From a virus: a stretch of 64,000 bases of DNA. The position numbers and the translations under genes are program-made. The notes under the pieces were generated by a model that searched no databases, was not told the DNA's origin, and saw nothing but the letters and a program-made list of their open reading frames with translations. Position 1 is the stretch's first letter; the number at the start of each line of letters is the position of its first letter. Shown here piece by piece: positions 58,103 through 64,000 of the stretch. The stretch lies in IMG/VR virus record IMGVR_UViG_3300040801_003310, positions 1 through 64,000 of that record; one strand, given 5' to 3'.

Positions 58103-58310
58103 TGCTAGTATCCTCGTACGCCCTGGCAACAACTTCGCCCATACGACGAAACAGCGCCGGATCTTCCATAGTCTCCTTGACGACGATGTAACCAATTCCC
58201 TTGACCATGATGATTTTCATCTCAGGATTGTCCATCGCTTGACGAGCATACCTGCGCCGTTCGATGCCAGTGATCTCGTACACTGATTGAGTGGGATTTT
58301 TCATAGCCAT
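58089..58310 (-). CDS. Hypothetical early protein, 73 aa
   Basis: MAMKNPTQSVYEITGIERRR, then KIIMVKGIGYIVVKETMEDP and a helical end (FRRMGEVVARAYEDTSNESK). Overlaps the downstream gene by 14 bases. No family is recognised. Confidence 0.58.
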   Translation of the reverse strand: MAMKNPTQSVYEITGIERRRYARQAMDNPEMKIIMVKGIGYIVVKETMEDPALFRRMGEVVARAYEDTSNESK

Positions 58311-58319
58311 TATTGGTGC

Positions 58320-58634
58320 TCACCCAAACTTCGCCAGCGCATTCAGAACACGCTTCGATCCACCGGACTTCTTCATTACGAAGTAGCCATTCTTGAGTGC
58401 GCTAATTGCGCCGACACCACCGCAGTCTGTGCCCCAAGTCGAGCCCGGGCGAGTGGTGGGCAGCAGGCCGAGGATGGAACCATATTCCATGTCCGCAGTT
58501 ACGAGCGCATCGTTATCGCCCGGGGTAAACTCTTTGGAAATCTCCAGGATGTCGCCACGGACATCGTATTCCCAACCGTAAGCCTTACACAGGTCACGGA
58601 TTTCTTCTGCCGTTTCTTTTGCAGTAAGCGACAT
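58320..58634 (-). CDS. Hypothetical early protein, 104 aa
   Basis: The ATG at 58634 gives MSLTAKETAEEIRDLCKAYG, then WEYDVRGDILEISKEFTPGD. The long upstream extension in this frame runs through the next gene. The Gly-rich end (RPGSTWGTDCGGVGAISALK, GYFVMKKSGGSKRVLNALAK) resembles a short loop-beta unit. Unknown function. Confidence 0.6.
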   Translation of the reverse strand: MSLTAKETAEEIRDLCKAYGWEYDVRGDILEISKEFTPGDNDALVTADMEYGSILGLLPTTRPGSTWGTDCGGVGAISALKNGYFVMKKSGGSKRVLNALAKFG

Positions 58635-58635
58635 C

Positions 58636-58953
58636 TTAGGTCCTCCACTTATGACCGGTGATAACGTTGACCACTTCAGTACCAGGGCCAAATGCATTCC
58701 GGGCTTCAAACCGCTCTTCGAGCGTTGGCATGGTTGCCCGAGAAGCATAGTCAAGGAAGGCGTTAGCCACGTATTCCTGCCTTGCTGTTTCAGTAGCAGA
58801 GATACAGCTCGAGTCAATAAGTCCGGCGGTGTAAAGTTCTTGGATTGCATCGGCCATCAACGGACGGAACTCACCGTCCTTCATCAACCAACCAGCAGCA
58901 CCATTGCGGAACTTGACTTCGCCCTCGTTAAACTTTTTGATCACGTAGCTCAT
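58636..58953 (-). CDS. Hypothetical early protein, 105 aa
   Basis: The ATG at 58953 (MSYVIKKFNEGEVKFRNGAA) is the first start after the promoter at 58985-59013. A helix-rich centre (EFRPLMADAIQELYTAGLID, RQEYVANAFLDYASRATMPT) is followed by a beta end (GTEVVNVITGHKWRT). Unknown function. Confidence 0.62.
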   Translation of the reverse strand: MSYVIKKFNEGEVKFRNGAAGWLMKDGEFRPLMADAIQELYTAGLIDSSCISATETARQEYVANAFLDYASRATMPTLEERFEARNAFGPGTEVVNVITGHKWRT

Positions 58954-58984
58954 CGTTCGTTCGTTTTCTTTAAAGTATGTGCAT

Positions 58985-59013
58985 ATTATAGTGCCCAGAA
59001 TGCTAACCGTCAA
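58985..59013 (-). promoter_or_regulatory. Sigma70-type early promoter
   Basis: Minus strand TTGACG (59008-59013), 17 bases, TATAAT (58985-58990), with ACTAAAATTTGGATGATTTT between it and the conserved TTTTAATT block. It should drive 58953 down to 55820. Confidence 0.85.
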
Positions 59014-59214
59014 CCAAAATCATCCAAATTTTAGTAATTAAAAGCACGGATTTGATCAGGGCGGTTTTTGGTGGGCTAGCAGCATATTGACCCCCGTTTA
59101 TGCTGCATTTTGTAAGCATTAAAGTATTATTTCTTTTAAAATCAATGACTTAGCTAAACGAGTGAATTTGCCCAAACAAACAGAACCATTAGTAAAATCA
59201 ATGACTTACTGTAA
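59014..59214 (-). repeat. PeSL-like cassette, copy 4, partly duplicated remnant
   Basis: Plus strand AGTAATTAAAAGCACGGATTT is followed by a region with a GCAGCATA/TATGCTGC stem (59079-59106). Two copies of AAAATCAATGACTTA then follow, at about 59138 and 59191. The doubled arm suggests two cassettes that collapsed together when a gene between them was lost. No gene is seen in the 265 bases between 58953 and 59279. Confidence 0.65.
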
Positions 59215-59226
59215 CACTCAAAATTA

Positions 59227-59260
59227 GACCCGCATTGCGCGGGTCTTAAGATTAGTTATT
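59227..59260 (-). terminator. Probable terminator after the winged-helix gene
   Basis: Stem AGACCCGC/GCGGGTCT with a short centre, followed on the minus strand by AATTTT. It lies downstream of the stop at 59279. The T tract is short. Confidence 0.6.
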
Positions 59261-59278
59261 ATTATTGTTTGCCTGGAA

Positions 59279-59536
59279 TCAGGCTAGTTCAGCGCGGGCG
59301 CGTGACCCATTAACGTCGCGGGCAGAAATTGCGTATGCAGTTTCACCAAACTCGTTCTCAATCTGACGAACCACTAGCCCAGCGCGGCGAAGCTCGCTCA
59401 TTCGGGCGCGAAGGTTCTGAATTCCGTAGAACTCACGAGCCTGACGTTCGGACAAGGTCTTGCCAGTACCGCGTAGATAATCATGCAGGAATTCGGTTTG
59501 TGAAGTCTGCAGACGTGTTACTTTAATTTTTACCAT
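59279..59536 (-). CDS. Winged-helix/HTH regulator-like protein, 85 aa
   Basis: KTLSERQAREFYGIQNLRAR is the helix-turn-helix, MSELRRAGLVVRQIENEFGE the recognition helix and first wing strand, and TAYAISARDV the second wing strand. The size and order match small phage DNA-binding proteins. It has its own promoter at 59595-59623 and terminator at 59227-59260, as expected for a regulator. Confidence 0.72.
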   Translation of the reverse strand: MVKIKVTRLQTSQTEFLHDYLRGTGKTLSERQAREFYGIQNLRARMSELRRAGLVVRQIENEFGETAYAISARDVNGSRARAELA

Positions 59537-59594
59537 TTCTCAATCTCCTCAATCTGTCTAAAGTTTTATTGCATCTGTTGTGCAATGTAAAAAC

Positions 59595-59623
59595 ATTTTA
59601 TTATAATTGTAGCAATTCGTCAA
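59595..59623 (-). promoter_or_regulatory. Sigma70-like promoter for the winged-helix gene
   Basis: Minus strand TTGACG (59618-59623), 17 bases, TAAAAT (59595-59600). It lies immediately downstream of the clpP stop. Confidence 0.7.
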
Positions 59624-59637
59624 CGCAATTGGCAATA

Positions 59638-60228
59638 TTAGTCTACCCGTTTATCCAAAATGCGATCTGCCAATCCATATGCTACTGCCTTATCAGCAGT
59701 CATAAAGTTATCGCGATCGGTGTCTTTTAAAACGGTCTCGTATGGTTTTCCGGTGTGCTTAACGTATACTTCATTTAAAACCTTTTTCCAACGTAGTGTT
59801 TCGTTGGCGTGGATTTCAACGTCCGACGCTTGCCCTTGGAAACCAGAAAGAACTTGGTGAATCATATGCGTTGAATGCGGTAGCATTAACCGTTTTCCAG
59901 GTGCGCCAGCGCAGGCAAGTAACGAACCCATACTTGCTGCTTGTCCAACGATAACAGTGCAAACATCTGGTTTAATGAATTGCATCGTGTCGTATACGCC
60001 CATCCCTGCTACAACGTCGCCACCGGGAGAGTTAATATACATAGTAATGTCTGCTTCTGGATTTTCTGCTTCCAGGAATAGCATTTGAGCAATCAAAACA
60101 TTACAAACCGGTTCTGTCACTGGTCCGCTCAACATAATAATGCGATCTTTCATTAACCGCGAATAGATGTCGTATGCACGTTCGCCACGGGGTGATTGTT
60201 CAACAACGATTGGAATTAAACCAGACAT
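59638..60228 (-). CDS. clpP: ClpP protease
   Basis: Tetradecameric serine protease subunit, 196 residues. The catalytic serine lies in [14 protein letters not shown], the histidine in [13 protein letters not shown], and the aspartate in [14 protein letters not shown], so the triad is intact. [20 protein letters not shown] is the oxyanion-side loop. With the ClpA at 37477 (IGF loop present) it could form a complete phage ClpAP, or replace host ClpP on host ClpA/ClpX. An AAGGAG site precedes the ATG. Confidence 0.96.
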   Translation of the reverse strand: MSGLIPIVVEQSPRGERAYDIYSRLMKDRIIMLSGPVTEPVCNVLIAQMLFLEAENPEADITMYINSPGGDVVAGMGVYDTMQFIKPDVCTVIVGQAASMGSLLACAGAPGKRLMLPHSTHMIHQVLSGFQGQASDVEIHANETLRWKKVLNEVYVKHTGKPYETVLKDTDRDNFMTADKAVAYGLADRILDKRVD

Positions 60229-60294
60229 AAAATCTCCTTTTACTAATTGTTAGTAGTTTACGCTAAATAACACAATAATACAACAATTACGAGC

Positions 60295-61848
60295 ATGAAA
60301 ATACACGAACTATTAAACGAATCTATTCTTTTTGAATCGCGAGGCTTAGCTGCACGATCGCCAGGCGATCCATTTGTCTCTGTTGACGGCTCCGAAGATC
60401 CAATGGAATTTGTATCCATTGAATTTATTCCTAATTCGGGCAATCTCGAACGTGATGAACTAGTTTTGGCAGTGGAATCAGCAGAAGAAGAAAACGAAAA
60501 TATAATCTGGACCAATAAAAACACCAAAGGGATGGGCGGGTTTGGTCTGGCACGATTCCGTACTGAGGACGGTAACGAACGAGTGTATGGTAGGTTTTTT
60601 AAAGAAATCAAACTTCCGCATGAAACCAATCCGTGGGAAAACAAAGGAATACCCGGATATCAATTTGCTAGCAAAGTCGCAAAAAAGGAATCGGCCGGAT
60701 ACCAGCCAACTGAAGTATTATCTAACCTAGATAATTTAACGGCTGAAGATATCGTTGCACAGGTGCAAAAAAAGTTTGGAGCAAGGCATCCATTGACTAT
60801 TGCAGCCAAGGCAGTGAGCTCAGGTGTATCATTCCCTATAACTGTCCCGGCCGTTGAAGGGGTTGACATCTCTTCATTCTCAAATTACTTCTGCGAAATA
60901 CTCCATCCTATTGCTCTACAGCGCGGTCTATACTCTGGAAATGCTGGGGAGGCCGCGGAGAAGTTCTTAGGTGAAGACGGCTTTGAAAATACAAAAATTA
61001 GTTTTGGCACTTCAAAAACCGAAGGTTTGTCAGATAGCATTTTAACGTCCGACGACGGTCTATCAATTAAGGTTAGCTCTAAAGCTGGTGCTGGAGCATC
61101 TGCAAGTGTTAAGAATTTAAGTAATGCCATTGAAGATATTAAAAAAGCAGGCAATCATAAATTATTAGCCAAACTTGGTTCTACAATGGAACTATTATCG
61201 TTTATCGAAAAAGGGACGGCCAAATCAACACCCATTACCTTAGCCCAACACTTTGGCATTATTAATGAAAAAGAAGCCAATCAAGTTCGGGCTTTAGAAA
61301 AAGCTACAGTTACTGGATTAGAAACCTTTGAGACCGTGTCAAATCATGGCGGTGGGCTAAGTAAAAGACTACAGAAGATATTTAATGGTCGATCACCCAA
61401 GGATCCCTCGTCAGCTAATCCGTTTTTTCATATGTTAACTTGTTTAGCATATTTGGTAGCAGACCATGTCAATGATCCTAAATCTAAAATTTCATTCAGT
61501 ACCGATGCAGCTAAAATTTTAAACCACTCGGCATTAGTACAAGTTCATACTAAAGCTAAAGCCAGTGGTGACAAATGGATATTGCAGGCATTTGAAACTA
61601 AGTATCCTGGAAATTTTGATATTAAGGTTGCTCTTGATCCATCTAAAGCATACGCGGCTACAAATATTAAAGGTAATATTACATTTAAAATACTCAAAAG
61701 CGGGCAAGACCCTAGAAAGTATTATGTTGATAGTGCTAAATCAGACTCGGCTGCTAAAAAGAAAGAACCCACCAAGAAAGTTACAGCGGCCGACCCAAGT
61801 GGTACCAAGTCGACCGAAAAAGGAAAAACTGGTCGAGCTAAACGATAA
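60295..61848 (+). CDS. Plus-strand orphan, possible packaged protein with nuclease-like core, 517 aa
   Basis: MKIHELLNE/S resembles a prohead-protease leader (L-x-E/S). The middle GLSDSILTSDDGLSIKVSSK has the D ... I-x-V-x-x-K spacing of PD-(D/E)XK nucleases, followed by AGAGASASVKNLSNAI. The C-terminus is lysine/serine-rich (KKKEPTKKVTAADPSGTKST), which would suit DNA contact. GCTAAATA lies about 25 bases upstream. A packaged nuclease or host-takeover protein is inference. Confidence 0.65.
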   Translation: MKIHELLNESILFESRGLAARSPGDPFVSVDGSEDPMEFVSIEFIPNSGNLERDELVLAVESAEEENENIIWTNKNTKGMGGFGLARFRTEDGNERVYGRFFKEIKLPHETNPWENKGIPGYQFASKVAKKESAGYQPTEVLSNLDNLTAEDIVAQVQKKFGARHPLTIAAKAVSSGVSFPITVPAVEGVDISSFSNYFCEILHPIALQRGLYSGNAGEAAEKFLGEDGFENTKISFGTSKTEGLSDSILTSDDGLSIKVSSKAGAGASASVKNLSNAIEDIKKAGNHKLLAKLGSTMELLSFIEKGTAKSTPITLAQHFGIINEKEANQVRALEKATVTGLETFETVSNHGGGLSKRLQKIFNGRSPKDPSSANPFFHMLTCLAYLVADHVNDPKSKISFSTDAAKILNHSALVQVHTKAKASGDKWILQAFETKYPGNFDIKVALDPSKAYAATNIKGNITFKILKSGQDPRKYYVDSAKSDSAAKKKEPTKKVTAADPSGTKSTEKGKTGRAKR

Positions 61849-61849
61849 C

Positions 61850-61876
61850 AAAAACCCCGCGTCAGGCGGGGTTTTT
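61850..61876. terminator. Rho-independent terminator
   Basis: AAAACCCCGC, a short loop, GCGGGGTTTTTG. It directly follows the plus-strand orphan and also faces the minus-strand genes from 62020, so it can stop both. Confidence 0.88.
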
Positions 61877-62019
61877 GTTCATATAACAATTTTATCCAAG
61901 TATCTAATATATAACTATTGTTTTGAGGGCTTTTCTCAGTTTATTGCTTTCGCTCACCTGTACCCGACATGTCATTTCAATCTAATCTATTTCAGTAACT
62001 CTTTAATATTTAGTATCAA

Positions 62020-62217
62020 TTAAAAATGTCGCATATTCATAATCCTCATCAGGGTAACAAACCTCGACATGTTTTTGCAGTCTGTAAATGAGACAACTAT
62101 GTATTGCGTCCCACCTTCTACAGTATAGTTGGTTTTAAACCGCCCGTCAAGTCGTTTAACAACATTCTGGACATATACTGCATTGCCGCCTTTGGCCCAG
62201 AACGACATGGAACACAT
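62020..62217 (-). CDS. Hypothetical early protein, 65 aa
   Basis: MCSMSFWAKGGNAVYVQNVV, then KTNYTVEGGTQYIVVSFTDC. Beta-rich, with a basic end (RFVTLMRIMNMRHF). It abuts the gene at 62217 by one base. Unknown function. The 143 bases between it and the terminator hold no gene I can support. Confidence 0.58.
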   Translation of the reverse strand: MCSMSFWAKGGNAVYVQNVVKRLDGRFKTNYTVEGGTQYIVVSFTDCKNMSRFVTLMRIMNMRHF

Positions 62218-62480
62218 TAGAACTTACTCGTCCACTGATTAATCAGATGGTTGCCGTCGATGATCTGCCCAACCCGCTTGGCCGAGATCATTTTGCCGCC
62301 ACCAGGTTTTGGAAAAGCGTCAACATATTGAAATTCGGTCTGCGTAAGCGCCAGGCGGAGATCGTAAGTAACAGCTTCTATTGCCTCTCCGTTGCTCAAT
62401 GCAAACACGCCGCTACCGTTGAGCAACAGAATTGCATCATCGTCAAGAATATCGTAATCGTTAGCTTTTACGTTAGTCAT
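62217..62480 (-). CDS. Hypothetical early protein, 87 aa
   Basis: MTNVKANDYDILDDDAILLL, then beta strands (AIEAVTYDLRLALTQTEFQY) and KMISAKRVGQIIDGNHLINQ. Possibly a small beta-sandwich. Overlaps the upstream gene by 8 bases. Unknown function. Confidence 0.58.
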   Translation of the reverse strand: MTNVKANDYDILDDDAILLLNGSGVFALSNGEAIEAVTYDLRLALTQTEFQYVDAFPKPGGGKMISAKRVGQIIDGNHLINQWTSKF

Positions 62481-62814
62481 CCTCTTTTTCCTCGTGTCGA
62501 AGTTGGCTCACCAAATACTGGTTACGAACATCCTGCTCTTTTCGTTCCAGTCGCTTTTGCGTAAACAACTTCAGGTGGTTAACATAATAATCGCGGGCCC
62601 ACTGAACACCATGGAGGAACGATGCGACTTCATCCATGTCGCCAAAATAAATTCGAGCGCCGCTAACAAACGTCGGCCAGCATTCGCCATCGGTGGTTAA
62701 AACAAACCGATTGTCGTTGGTGAACGGTGACTGACTGAACGTAAACCCCAATTGGCTTGCTTCTTCCATTAGCTGTACAAGGGCTCGGTATTCGGTTATT
62801 CCTACTCCACGCAC
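62473..62814 (-). CDS. Hypothetical early protein with duplicated start region
   Basis: I take the GTG at 62814 (start codon then RGVGITEYRALVQLMEEASQ), with AAGGAG 9 bases upstream. The same AAGGAG plus GTG was copied 42 bases upstream (62856), so a 14-residue longer form is possible. YFGDMDEVASFLHGVQWARD is helical, and the C-terminus is very charged (KRLERKEQDVRNQYLVSQLR). Confidence 0.6.
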   Translation of the reverse strand: MRGVGITEYRALVQLMEEASQLGFTFSQSPFTNDNRFVLTTDGECWPTFVSGARIYFGDMDEVASFLHGVQWARDYYVNHLKLFTQKRLERKEQDVRNQYLVSQLRHEEKEDD

Positions 62815-63122
62815 TGACTTTCTCCTTGGTAGTAAGTGGGGTAATACCCCACGCACTGACTTTCTCCTTGGTAGTATGAACTAAGGACTACAATATACAC
62901 TCGATCTGGATGATCTGCAACCTTTTCGCCAACGCATGACGATGGGGTCCACTTAACTTTTGAAAAATCCTCCGGCCGTATAGGACCATAATCGGTCAGG
63001 GCTTGGAGCGACTTTTCAGAAATTGTCTCACTGGGAGACATTGGGCGGGCTGTTAGCGTCATGCCGCGGTGTTTGAATTTAAACGGTTTCATGAAAAACG
63101 CATCAACTGCATCGTAGCTCAT
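62802..63122 (-). CDS. Hypothetical early protein with repeated C-terminus, 106 aa
   Basis: MSYDAVDAFFMKPFKFKHRG, then LTARPMSPSETISEKSLQAL. The last residues repeat YYQGESQCV twice (14-residue period) because of the 42-base duplication at its 3' end. Before that event the protein probably ended after the first copy. Unknown function. Confidence 0.6.
   Translation of the reverse strand: MSYDAVDAFFMKPFKFKHRGMTLTARPMSPSETISEKSLQALTDYGPIRPEDFSKVKWTPSSCVGEKVADHPDRVYIVVLSSYYQGESQCVGYYPTYYQGESQCVE
62807..62876. repeat. 28-base direct repeat, 42-base period
   Basis: Identical copies of CCACGCACTGACTTTCTCCT... lie at 62807-62834 and 62849-62876. Each carries an AAGGAG ribosome site and a GTG start on the minus strand. 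The period is divisible by three. Confidence 0.85.
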
Positions 63123-63358
63123 ACTTTGAAAACCTCGCGAGCAATATTCAATGCATCATTACGACCGTCACTCATGCCACGGTTATATGTTTTCTCAAAG
63201 GCATCGCGCATTGCATTTGCCATAGCTTGGCCATCGAGACCCACATCACCATCCTTAAAAAGGGCTGCAACACTTTCCTGGGGGTTGCCGGCGTGGTCGA
63301 GATATTCTGCAACAACCTCGAAGAAAACACCGTTACGCTTAACCACAAACTTGACCAT
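63119..63358 (-). CDS. Hypothetical early protein, 79 aa
   Basis: MVKFVVKRNGVFFEVVAEYL gives a beta hairpin, then a helix (DGQAMANAMRDAFEKTYNRG). ATGA overlap with the gene at 62802. Unknown function. Confidence 0.58.
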   Translation of the reverse strand: MVKFVVKRNGVFFEVVAEYLDHAGNPQESVAALFKDGDVGLDGQAMANAMRDAFEKTYNRGMSDGRNDALNIAREVFKV

Positions 63359-63643
63359 TTACATGCTCCAGTAGGTTTCGGAACTCGGATCACAGCACCG
63401 CGGGGTGTTCACGCTGATCCGCACGTCCTTACCGGACATCAGGTTCTTGACGACTTTGATCTTCTCGATGTTTGCGCGGAAGTAACCAACTTCGGCAACG
63501 TCCCAATTGTAACGATGCTCGATTTTACCCTTCTTCCATGCACGGGTCAGTGCGGCTTTAGCAGCGGCTTCGGTTGCGTAATACTCTTTGCCCTTCACGT
63601 ACAGAGTGCGGGTGGTTTCTTTGTTGTACACGACGTATGCCAT
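63359..63643 (-). CDS. Hypothetical early protein, 94 aa
   Basis: MAYVVYNKETTRTLYVKGKE, then YATEAAAKAALTRAWKKGKI and YNWDVAEVGYFRANIEKIKV. The beta-beta-helix-beta order, with an exposed basic helix, resembles small phage proteins that begin M-x-Y-V-V-Y-N. It is the first gene behind the promoter at 63677-63705, preceded by AGGAG. Confidence 0.65.
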   Translation of the reverse strand: MAYVVYNKETTRTLYVKGKEYYATEAAAKAALTRAWKKGKIEHRYNWDVAEVGYFRANIEKIKVVKNLMSGKDVRISVNTPRCCDPSSETYWSM

Positions 63644-63676
63644 TTGCTTGCTCCTGTTTGCTTACCCTATGCGTCT

Positions 63677-63705
63677 ATTATATGGATTTTGGGCGGGGCA
63701 GTCAA
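63677..63705 (-). promoter_or_regulatory. Sigma70-type early promoter
   Basis: Minus strand TTGACT (63700-63705), 17 bases, TATAAT (63677-63682), with TTTTAATTACTAAAAAC directly upstream and ACGCATAGG just downstream, as in the promoter at 2551. Confidence 0.87.
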
Positions 63706-63790
63706 CCGTTTTTAGTAATTAAAAGCACAGGTTTGTAAGTCATTAATTTTGCTAGAGAAAAAACTCTTTAAGAATCAACAACTTACAATT
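63706..63790 (-). repeat. PeSL-like cassette, copy 5
   Basis: AGTAATTAAAAGCACAGGTTTG, TAAGTCATTAATTTTGCTAG and AAGAATCAACAACTTA closely follow copy 1 (2580-2660), with a few changes in the stem. The distal edge abuts the stop of the next gene at 63790. Confidence 0.72.
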
Positions 63791-64000
63791 CAGTAGGAAT
63801 AATCGACGTCTGACTCCCAATCGGACAGCATATCGTCCAGTGCAGAAAACCGCTCCATCAGCCCGTTAGTGGCCGCCAGGTGACGATCACGCATCATGAT
63901 GACTTGGGGGTCCACTTCGTGGGCGATCATGTTGATCAGTTCGTCGCGCTGGGTAGCGAGTGCAACATATATGTCCTGGATTTCTTGACGGGAAAGTTCG
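63790..64000 (-). CDS. Hypothetical protein, partial (N-terminus outside window)
   Basis: The minus-strand frame is open from the window edge to TGA at 63790-63792. It reads ELSRQEIQDIYVALATQRDE, then helices with RDRHLAATNGLMERFSALDD and the acidic end WESDVDYSY. Predicted to be helical. No family is recognised. Confidence 0.6.
   Translation of the reverse strand, partial: ELSRQEIQDIYVALATQRDELINMIAHEVDPQVIMMRDRHLAATNGLMERFSALDDMLSDWESDVDYSY

Noticed and set aside
60258-60644. Minus-strand open frame of 128 codons opposite the start of the 517-residue plus-strand gene
   Set aside because: The plus-strand frame is far longer, continues to a strong terminator and has a plausible leader. The antisense frame has none of these.

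Overview
The window is a piece of a large T4-superfamily myovirus genome. The evidence is a T4-type replication set: family B DNA polymerase gp43, sliding clamp gp45, clamp loader gp44, a T4 RNase H/FEN-type exonuclease, a DsbA-like protein and RNA ligase 1. Genes are packed with ATGA overlaps, and T4-style late promoters (NATAAATA) sit upstream of virion-type genes. Many unassigned genes look like those of cyanophages and pelagiphages. The host cannot be named. The sigma70-like early promoters and the set of bacterial-type genes fit a Gram-negative bacterium. No terminase, portal, capsid or sheath gene lies in the window, so it is only part of the genome. I see no tRNA, rRNA or CRISPR. Nearly everything reads on the minus strand; the exceptions are phoH (42736-43452) and a 517-residue orphan (60295-61848). 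No gene-free stretch exceeds 300 bases.

Layout. (1) 1-5.9 kb: a more G+C-rich early region of small genes with RNA ligase and a SprT-like protease. It is punctuated by near-identical promoter plus stem-loop cassettes that match the PeSL idea described for T4-type phages. (2) 5.9-12.2 kb: small unknowns, the RNase H-type exonuclease, an SGNH-like protein, a GNAT-like protein and a tandem family of three paralogues. (3) 12.1-20.8 kb: a 7-deazaguanine DNA-modification cluster with QueE, a phosphoribosyltransferase, QueD, FolE, a second QueD-like protein and the transglycosylase DpdA. A DegT-like protein and a glycosyltransferase are interleaved. (4) 20.8-26.5 kb: replication core with clamp, polymerase and DsbA. 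(5) 26.5-42.7 kb: a late block of likely virion or packaged proteins. It holds several short N-terminal leaders resembling prohead-protease sites, an M15-like peptidase, a nucleotidyltransferase-amidoligase fusion, an HxGH nucleotidyltransferase, ClpA and DnaJ. (6) 42.7-50.2 kb: PhoH, a complete sodium:solute symporter, a HAD phosphatase, clamp loader, GroES-like protein, a Pol III alpha-like fragment and MazG. (7) 50.2-53.7 kb: tail-fibre or adhesin-type structural genes. (8) 53.7-64 kb: a second, more G+C-rich early region of small genes with more promoter cassettes, a winged-helix regulator and ClpP.

How it works together. FolE, QueD and QueE would make 7-carboxy-7-deazaguanine from GTP, and DpdA would exchange a 7-deazaguanine into phage DNA. 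No QueC is present, so the base is probably not preQ0-derived unless the host or another part of the phage supplies QueC. ClpA with an intact IGF loop, ClpP with an intact triad, DnaJ and a GroES-like protein form a phage proteostasis kit. Early genes appear to use strong host-type promoters, with 17-nt spacing in nearly all cases. Virion genes use late promoters, and several of these place the start codon where the transcript should begin.
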